From an uncultured Bacilli bacterium (GTDB lineage: Bacteria; Bacillota_I; Bacilli_A; RF39; UBA660), in the NCBI GenBank assembly GCA_944371685.1, contig CALVXV010000032.1:1-10414 (forward strand): DNA of 10,414 nucleotides, written 5' to 3'. The first letter of the stretch is position 1, and each line of letters begins with the position of its first letter. The notes below the pieces were generated by a model that saw only the letters and a program-made list of their open reading frames with translations, was not told the origin of the DNA and ran no database searches. The translations under genes were made by a program, and so were the position numbers. Shown here one piece after another: positions 7,337 to 10,414 of this stretch.

Positions 7337-7772
7337 AAGATATTACATTTGTGATAAAGATAATAATGAAATAGTTTATGGGTATATTGATTATAGTCGC
7401 CTTCACGGTTTTAAAATAAAACCTAGAAATAATGTTCCCTATGATGGCGTTGAAGTTAGTAGGCTTGTCCTAATGGAACCTTCACTAATTGAAAATGTTT
7501 TAAAAAGAAAAACTAAGCATAAATTAGATACTTACCTTACATTTCTTTTCACCGTGATTGATGACGATGATGATGATGCAGATAATCTGGAACTAGTTAT
7601 CGACGACGTTGCTAGATATAAAAGTATAATTATGAATAAATATTCTAAATTCTTAGATAAAAAATATATTAAACAACTTCTGCGCAAAGTTGGCATGGTT
7701 GAATTAGAACTAAACCAAAAACTAAAAGAACTTACCAAACAAAACACTAAATCACAAGGAAAATCTAGGTAA
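7329..7772 (+). CDS. Hypothetical acidic/basic protein between trmD and rplS, 147 aa
   Basis: I do not recognise this protein. An upstream in-frame ATG exists at 7317, but ATG 7329 is favoured because GGTGAG (7319-7324) sits 4 bases before it, the same ribosome-binding style used for rimM. With this start it overlaps trmD by 8 bases. The N-terminal half is a mixed beta-type sequence (RYYICDKDNNEIVYGYIDY). It is followed by a helical region and an Asp run, VIDDDDDDAD (near residues 77-86), which may be a flexible or metal/basic-partner-binding loop. The C-terminus is Lys/Gln-rich and probably an RNA-binding or unstructured tail. There are no membrane segments. Its tight coupling to trmD and location before rplS suggest a translation-related role, which is inference only. 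Confidence 0.78.
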   Translation: MDERYYICDKDNNEIVYGYIDYSRLHGFKIKPRNNVPYDGVEVSRLVLMEPSLIENVLKRKTKHKLDTYLTFLFTVIDDDDDDADNLELVIDDVARYKSIIMNKYSKFLDKKYIKQLLRKVGMVELELNQKLKELTKQNTKSQGKSR

Positions 7773-7786
7773 TACCTTTAATCTTC

Positions 7787-7815
7787 TTGCATTCTTTTAA
7801 AATATGTGATACAAT
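7787..7815 (+). promoter_or_regulatory. Promoter of rplS
   Basis: TACAAT (7810-7815), extended by TG at 7807-7808, lies 17 bases after TTGCAT (7787-7792). It lies just after the stop of the acidic protein gene, so rplS can be transcribed independently of the trmD operon. Confidence 0.65.
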
Positions 7816-7821
7816 TTAATA

Positions 7822-7890
7822 CGTCGTGATCCGCTTGGTAACTAGTAGATTTTACTTATGATCATAGATTTATGCAAAGGAGTGATTGCT
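7822..7890 (+). promoter_or_regulatory. Candidate rplS (L19) mRNA leader
   Basis: About 70 untranslated bases separate the predicted transcription start from the GTG start. TGATC (7827-7831) can pair with GATCA (7860-7864) around an inner hairpin (AGTA 7844-7847 with TACT 7853-7856). L19 leaders that mediate ribosomal-protein feedback are known in Bacillota. I cannot confirm the family consensus by eye, so this is a position-and-structure-based proposal. Confidence 0.3.
7876..7886 (+). promoter_or_regulatory. Ribosome-binding site that fixes the rplS start
   Basis: AAAGGAGTGAT precedes GTG 7891 by a normal distance. This rules out the upstream in-frame ATG at 7858, which has no such site and would add 11 residues not seen in L19. 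Confidence 0.75.
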
Positions 7891-8229
7891 GTGAATTTGG
7901 TAGATAAAATTACTCAAAAACAAATCAGAACAGATTTACCAGAATTCCGTGTTGGTGATACCATTAAAGTAAATGTTCGTATCATCGAAGGAAAACGCGA
8001 AAGAATTCAGGCGTTCGAAGGTATCGTAATAGCTATCAAAGGTAGCGGGGTAAGTAAAAACTATACTGTCAGAAAAAAATCTAGTGGTGTAGGCGTAGAA
8101 AGAACTTTCCCATATAGCTCACCAAAGGTTGATAGCGTAGAAGTAATTAGAAAAGGTAAAGTTAGACGAGCTAAACTTAATTATTTACGTGACCTTAAAG
8201 GACAAGCAAAAATTAAAGAAAGAAAATAA
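7891..8229 (+). CDS. rplS: 50S ribosomal protein L19, 112 aa
   Basis: L19 sits at the 30S-50S interface of the large subunit. Family blocks are all present: RTDLPEFRVGDTIKVNVRI, GKRERIQAFEGIVIAIKG, VRKKSSGVGVERTFPYSSP, and KVRRAKLNYLRDLKG near the C-terminus. With a GTG start at 7891 the protein begins NLVDKITQKQIRTDLP after the initiator Met and has the usual length of about 112-116 residues. It has its own promoter, a possible feedback leader and a terminator that begins at the stop codon. The codon use and conservation are those of a highly expressed core gene. Confidence 0.97.
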   Translation: MNLVDKITQKQIRTDLPEFRVGDTIKVNVRIIEGKRERIQAFEGIVIAIKGSGVSKNYTVRKKSSGVGVERTFPYSSPKVDSVEVIRKGKVRRAKLNYLRDLKGQAKIKERK

Positions 8230-8252
8230 GGTCTTTAAGGGCCTTATTTTTT
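8227..8252 (+). terminator. Intrinsic terminator of rplS
   Basis: The arms TAAGGTC (8227-8233) and GGCCTTA (8240-8246), with one G-U pair, enclose a 6-base loop and are followed by six T residues. The left arm includes the stop codon. Confidence 0.8.
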
Positions 8253-8304
8253 CGTAAATAAGTAAGTATATTTTTAAAGTATGAACAAGTGTTTGTTAAA
8301 ATCA

Positions 8305-8333
8305 TTTACAAATATAACTATTCGTGGTATATT
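8305..8333 (+). promoter_or_regulatory. Promoter upstream of the TnpB relic and lepB
   Basis: TTTACA (8305-8310) lies 17 bases before TATATT (8328-8333), with TG at 8325-8326 making an extended -10. Transcription would start near 8340, giving lepB a 260-base leader that includes the transposon relic, unless a closer promoter exists. Confidence 0.55.
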
Positions 8334-8367
8334 TATTATAATAATGATAAAGGGCGATGGCGTGCCA

Positions 8368-8533
8368 ATACTAAAAGGCTAAGTTTTTAGAATGTATCCA
8401 TCTAAAGAGCAAGAAGTTAATTAATAAAACAGTTGACTGCTTCAGATTTAGATATAATCATTTTGATAAAATAATTAATGTGGCGACCATCCGATACTTG
8501 TCTATGGAACACTCTTATGTTCCACCAAAGTAA
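8368..8533 (+). pseudogene. Relic of a TnpB (IS200/IS605-type OrfB) gene, N-terminal part
   Basis: This part of the 370-base gap between rplS and lepB translates in two frames to the N-terminus of TnpB. Frame 1 (8368-8424) reads ILKG-stop-VFRMYPSKEQEVN-stop. Frame 2 (8417-8533) continues LINKTVDCFRFRYNHFDKII and then a tail ending SMEHSYVPPK-stop. The combined R-M-Y-P-x-K-E-Q-E followed by I-N-K-T-x-x-C-x-R-F-x-Y-N-H-F pattern is the well-known OrfB/TnpB start, an RNA-guided nuclease family linked to insertion sequences. The start codon is ATA, one stop is in frame and one frameshift is present. The whole nuclease core is missing: only about 40 to 55 codons remain of a protein usually near 400. 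The tail after residue I-I-N may be the C-terminal end joined by internal deletion, which I cannot confirm. Confidence 0.65.
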
Positions 8534-8552
8534 AAAAACTTACCCGTGAGGG
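8505..8552 (+). other. Two hairpins at the 3' side of the TnpB relic
   Basis: TGGAACA (8505-8511) and TGTTCCA (8518-8524) form a perfect 7-bp stem with a 6-base loop. Just downstream, CCC-GTGA-GGG (8543-8552) is a short stem capped by a GNRA-type tetraloop. Neither is followed by a T-run, so they are not terminators. IS200/IS605 elements carry subterminal hairpins, and their TnpB genes overlap a guide-RNA scaffold at the 3' end, so these could be remnants of the element end. They might equally act in the lepB leader. Confidence 0.35.
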
Positions 8553-8600
8553 AGGTTAATTAAGATTTATTTTAACTTTTGTTCTAAAGGAGGGGAAATT

Positions 8601-9167
8601 ATGCCAAACGAAGAAAATCCAAAAACTAAAGAAAATAAAGAAACTGAAAAAAAGAAAGAAAATAAAATAATTGATTTTTTTAAAGGCACTATCCCATATG
8701 TTGTAATTATTATAGCTGTAGTTTTTGTTCGAAGTTATATCATAACTCCAGTGCAAGTAGAAGGATTATCTATGTTTTCAACTTTAGATGATAAAGAAAT
8801 ATTGCTATTAAAAAAATATGATAAAAACTATGATAGATTTGACGTTGTTGTATTTAATTATAATAATACTAAACTCATCAAAAGAATTGTTGGACTTCCA
8901 GGTGAAACTGTCGAATATAAAGGTGGAAAATTATATATTAACGGTGAGTATATAGCTGAACCATTTTTAAATAACAAAACAACAGCCGACTTTAGTTTAG
9001 AAGAACTTGGTTATGAAAAAATACCAAAAGGCTACTACTTTGTTATGGGTGACAATCGTAGTAACTCCACTGATAGCCGAATTATTGGCCTAATTCCAAG
9101 TGAAGATATTGAAGGAACAACTAACTTCGCCATTTTTCCCCTAGATAAAATTGGAATCTTTGAATAA
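8601..9167 (+). CDS. lepB: Type I signal peptidase, 188 aa
   Basis: This membrane serine protease removes signal peptides from exported proteins at the outer face of the membrane. A highly charged, Lys/Glu-rich cytoplasmic N-terminus (1-27) precedes one transmembrane helix (about 30-48), the single-anchor architecture of Gram-positive SipS/SipT-type enzymes. Catalytic Ser57 lies in EGLSMFSTL, where most homologues have SMxPTL. Catalytic Lys94 lies in KLIKRIVGLPGE. The conserved GDNRSNSTDSR is at 150-160. The C-terminal box continues to IGIFE. A very strong AAAGGAGGGGA ribosome-binding site precedes ATG 8601. The position after rplS matches Bacillus-like gene order, although the rbgA/ylqF gene expected next is absent. 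Confidence 0.95.
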   Translation: MPNEENPKTKENKETEKKKENKIIDFFKGTIPYVVIIIAVVFVRSYIITPVQVEGLSMFSTLDDKEILLLKKYDKNYDRFDVVVFNYNNTKLIKRIVGLPGETVEYKGGKLYINGEYIAEPFLNNKTTADFSLEELGYEKIPKGYYFVMGDNRSNSTDSRIIGLIPSEDIEGTTNFAIFPLDKIGIFE

Positions 9168-9190
9168 GTAGATTAATTCTACTTATTTTT
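9163..9190 (+). terminator. Intrinsic terminator of lepB
   Basis: The 10-bp arms AATAAGTAGA (9163-9172) and TCTACTTATT (9178-9187) enclose a 5-base loop and end in a T-run. The stop codon lies in the left arm. Confidence 0.8.
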
Positions 9191-9218
9191 AGATGAATAT
9201 TTATTTTTTGACAATGTG

Positions 9219-9227
9219 TGATATAAT
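9219..9227 (+). promoter_or_regulatory. Extended -10 promoter of the flavodoxin gene
   Basis: TGA followed by a perfect TATAAT. A TTGACA at 9208-9213 is only 8 bases away, so it is badly placed to be its -35. The extended -10 probably compensates. Confidence 0.55.
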
Positions 9228-9257
9228 AAACTTAAAGATTATAAAGGAGTCTATTAT

Positions 9258-9740
9258 ATGATTAAAGCTATAATATATGAAAGTAAAACAAGCCACACCC
9301 TAAGATATGCCAAAATGCTCAGTGAAAAATTAAAAATTCCATATTATACATTAAATGAAGCTTTGGAGCATTTAACTAAAGAAGATAAAACTATTTTTTT
9401 GGGATGGATTTGTGCGGGAAAAATAAAAGGTAAAACTAAACTTAAAGATAATTTTAATATCGTTATCTATGGTGCTGTAGGTGCATATCCTTTTTCTAGT
9501 AATTATCTAAATGAACTAAAAAAATCTAATCAAATAGATAAACCTTTATTTTATCTAAGAGGTGGTATTGATTATTCTAAATTAAATATATTTCAAAAAA
9601 TAATTGTTAAATTAGTTGGAAAAACCAGAAAACAAAAAGATGCTACAACTAAAGAAATGTTTCATAAAGGTTATGACTTCGTTTCTGAAAAAAATATTGA
9701 AGAAATATTAAAATACATCCAAATTAATTATTCTAATTAG
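9258..9740 (+). CDS. Flavodoxin-domain protein (HemG-like Flavodoxin_5 type), 160 aa
   Basis: The N-terminus (IKAIIYESKTSHTLRYAKMLSEKL) has the flavodoxin pattern of a beta strand, a Ser/Thr-rich FMN phosphate loop (residues 9-14) and a helix. Further strands are TIFLGWICAGKI (about 45-56), NIVIYGAVGAYP (about 67-78) and PLFYLRGGIDYSKL (about 96-109). The RGGIDYSKL segment and the following long helix resemble menaquinone-dependent protoporphyrinogen oxidase-like flavodoxin-domain proteins common in gut Bacillota. The phosphate loop lacks the usual Gly (TSHT rather than TGNT), so FMN binding is likely but not certain. The partner redox enzyme is unknown. ATG 9258 follows AAAGGAG. It is a single-gene unit with its own promoter and terminator. 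Confidence 0.82.
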   Translation: MIKAIIYESKTSHTLRYAKMLSEKLKIPYYTLNEALEHLTKEDKTIFLGWICAGKIKGKTKLKDNFNIVIYGAVGAYPFSSNYLNELKKSNQIDKPLFYLRGGIDYSKLNIFQKIIVKLVGKTRKQKDATTKEMFHKGYDFVSEKNIEEILKYIQINYSN

Positions 9741-9762
9741 TAGTAAAATACTACTTTTTCTT
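9739..9762 (+). terminator. Intrinsic terminator of the flavodoxin gene
   Basis: AGTAGTA (9739-9745) pairs with TACTACT (9749-9755) across a 3-base loop and is followed by a T-rich tail. The stop codon overlaps the left arm. The tail begins repeat copy A. Confidence 0.7.
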
Positions 9763-9792
9763 TTACTTAAAATTTATGTTATAATTAAATAA
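9751..9792 (+). repeat. Duplicated terminator-tail/promoter block, copy A
   Basis: Forty-two bases align without gaps to 10199-10240 with 35 identities. The block spans the 3' arm and T-tail of a terminator and the extended -10 (TGT-TATAAT, 9777-9785) of the next unit. Confidence 0.7.
9777..9785 (+). promoter_or_regulatory. Extended -10 promoter before the 24-aa ORF and DUF3781-like gene
   Basis: TGT followed by a perfect TATAAT. The -35 position (9757-9762) reads TTTCTT, the same as in the second repeat copy. Confidence 0.55.
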
Positions 9793-9815
9793 ATCTAAAT
9801 GGAAATGCGATTCTA

Positions 9816-9890
9816 ATGAATGAACAACTAAATATCAACGTCTTGATACCGCAAGGTAAACCCCATAATACTTTGCAATGGAAGAAATAA
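9816..9890 (+). CDS. Possible 24-aa peptide with NINVLIP motif
   Basis: A short ORF starts within TAATG, where it overlaps the stop of an even smaller ORF (9799-9816). Its peptide carries N-I-N-V-L-I-P, shared with the 29-aa peptide at 10261 (N-I-N-W-L-I-P). There is no good ribosome-binding site directly upstream (only GGAA about 12 bases away). It lies in the leader of the DUF3781-like gene, so it could be a leader peptide or a decayed copy of the downstream peptide gene. The same DNA can fold as TACC-GCAA-GGTA (9847-9858), so an RNA role is also possible. Confidence 0.35.
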   Translation: MNEQLNINVLIPQGKPHNTLQWKK

Positions 9891-9915
9891 ATAGTAATTT
9901 ATAGAGGAGATATTT

Positions 9916-10169
9916 ATGGAAGATAAACAAATATTACTTAATAATATAGATGAAGTTCATACTACTAAAATGGGTATTGATAGAATTAAGAAAAACTTGA
10001 CCTAAATCCAAAACTAAAAGATACTATCAATTATGTTTATAAAGAAATAATACCTAAAAATAATATTTTAGTAAAAAACAGACAATTTGTTTATTTTGAA
10101 AAATATGATTATAAATTTCATTGGAATAGAGAAGATGCTGTTATTGAAATTTATATTCCGATTAAATAA
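9916..10169 (+). pseudogene. DUF3781-like small protein, broken by a single-base frameshift
   Basis: ATG 9916, after AGAGGAGA, opens a frame that ends at TAA 10003-10005. It encodes a segment ending EVHTTKMGIDRIKKNLT. The HTT-x-x-G-x-x-R-I-K-x-N-L pattern is the N-terminal signature of the small DUF3781 family. Reading on in the -1 frame from about 9998 gives a continuous LNPKLKDTINYVYKEI to YIPIK, ending at TAA 10167-10169. One extra base (TTGGACC for TTGACC) would restore about 84 codons with NLDLNPKL across the junction. The C-terminal half is less like the family than the N-terminal half. It may be a true pseudogene, a programmed frameshift (no slippery site is obvious) or a sequencing error. 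The role of DUF3781 is unknown to me. Confidence 0.6.
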
Positions 10170-10185
10170 CAAATTACAATTTATG

Positions 10186-10210
10186 AGGTAGATTTATTCT
10201 ACTTTTTCTT
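10186..10210 (+). terminator. Intrinsic terminator of the DUF3781-like unit
   Basis: AGGTAGA (10186-10192) pairs with TCTACTT (10198-10204), including one G-U pair, across a 5-base loop and runs into a T-rich tail. Confidence 0.7.
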
Positions 10211-10240
10211 TTGCCTGAAAATTATGATATAATGAAATAG
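10199..10240 (+). repeat. Duplicated terminator-tail/promoter block, copy B
   Basis: This copy matches 9751-9792 at 35 of 42 positions without gaps. It carries the extended -10 TGA-TATAAT (10225-10233) for the downstream 29-aa peptide gene. Confidence 0.7.
10225..10233 (+). promoter_or_regulatory. Extended -10 promoter of the 29-aa peptide gene
   Basis: TGA followed by a perfect TATAAT, 27 bases before ATG 10261. The -35 position reads TTTCTT (10205-10210). Confidence 0.6.
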
Positions 10241-10260
10241 ATTTATGAGGAAGTTATTAT

Positions 10261-10350
10261 ATGGCAAATGAAGAAAAAGGGTTTCAAAAGGGAAATATTA
10301 ACTGGCTGATACCGATTTATTCAACCCCTCCAAGAACCCCTTATAAATAA
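10261..10350 (+). CDS. 29-aa small protein with NINWLIP motif and Pro-rich tail
   Basis: This tiny gene looks complete: extended -10 promoter, GAGGAAG ribosome-binding site, ATG, 29 codons, TAA and an intrinsic terminator right after. The peptide has a charged N-terminal third (MANEEKGFQKG), a short hydrophobic stretch N-I-N-W-L-I-P-I-Y and a Pro/Thr-rich basic end (STPPRTPYK). No Cys is present and no modification or export genes are adjacent, so there is nothing to show it is a bacteriocin or other modified peptide. It shares its upstream block and NINxLIP core with the 24-aa ORF at 9816. I do not recognise a family. A decayed remnant of a longer gene is the main alternative. Confidence 0.5.
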   Translation: MANEEKGFQKGNINWLIPIYSTPPRTPYK

Positions 10351-10356
10351 AGGGAT

Positions 10357-10385
10357 TGTAAGATTTTAAATCTTGCACATTTTTT
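10357..10385 (+). terminator. Intrinsic terminator after the 29-aa peptide gene
   Basis: An 8-bp stem (10357-10364 with 10370-10377, one G-U pair) closes a 5-base loop and is followed by CAT and five more T residues. Beyond it, to the window end, I see nothing that can be supported. Confidence 0.72.
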
Positions 10386-10414
10386 CAAATAAACTGCAAA
10401 AATGAACTAAATAA

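Noticed and set aside
7858..7890. ATG start for rplS at 7858
   Set aside because: There is no ribosome-binding site before it, and it would add residues absent from L19. GTG 7891 has a strong site and gives the normal length.
8344..8382. 12-codon ORF starting at ATG 8344
   Set aside because: It has no ribosome-binding site and overlaps the start of the TnpB relic, so I treat it as chance.
8351..8400. Possible fluoride riboswitch (GGCGATGG start)
   Set aside because: The opening bases resemble the crcB motif, but the later strand needed to pair with the GGCGT loop is missing. The region is better explained as a TnpB remnant, and lepB is not a fluoride-response gene.
8556..8756. 66-aa minus-strand ORF rich in Phe
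   Set aside because: It mirrors the Lys/Glu-rich N-terminus of the signal peptidase gene and has no promoter or ribosome-binding site.
9739..9755. CRISPR-like or tandem repeat signal from repeated AGTAGA/TCTACT units at 9168, 9739 and 10188
   Set aside because: Each is the stem of a terminator directly after a gene, with T-tails; spacing and context fit terminators and not an array.

Overview
The window comes from a low-GC, walled member of the Bacillota, most likely an uncultured gut Bacilli lineage (Erysipelotrichales/RF39-like; this placement is an inference). The evidence is the very AT-rich codon use, the Bacillus-type rimM-trmD-rplS-signal peptidase order, FtsW and GH25 cell-wall genes, and Gram-positive Shine-Dalgarno sites, often of GGTGA type. 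TGA serves as a stop (trmD ends in TGA) and Trp is TGG, so this is not the Mycoplasma code.

Left part (1-4982): the C-terminal end of an FtsW/RodA/SpoVE-family protein; an unrecognised 174-aa protein; a convergent, minus-strand SDF-family (DAACS) cation symporter; a divergent Sel1-repeat protein; and a membrane-anchored GH25 muramidase with a C-terminal SH3-like region. The symporter and Sel1 genes are transcribed away from each other. A perfect inverted repeat sits exactly inside the symporter promoter spacer. A hairpin at 687-711 appears to end transcription from both sides.

Central part (5025-8252): a consensus promoter starts a tightly packed five-gene unit: an orphan type IV prepilin-like protein, a SpoU/TrmH RNA methyltransferase, rimM, trmD, and an acidic protein I do not recognise. 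rplS follows with its own extended -10 promoter and a possible autoregulatory leader.

Right part (8253-10414): a promoter leads into a stretch that I read as the remains of a TnpB (IS200/IS605-type OrfB) gene, fused by deletion or shift to an unknown tail. It is followed by the type I signal peptidase gene, a small flavodoxin-domain protein, and a patch of tiny transcription units. In that patch, a terminator/extended -10 promoter block is duplicated (35 of 42 bases identical, ungapped). Each copy is followed by a short peptide ORF containing N-I-N-x-L-I-P, and a frameshifted DUF3781-like gene lies between the copies. This end looks like accessory, decaying or rapidly turning-over DNA attached to a conserved translation cluster.

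The most unusual items are the duplicated NINxLIP peptide cassette, the TnpB relic in the leader of the signal peptidase gene, the loss in the symporter of the arginine that recognises acidic substrates, and the operator-like palindrome in its promoter.
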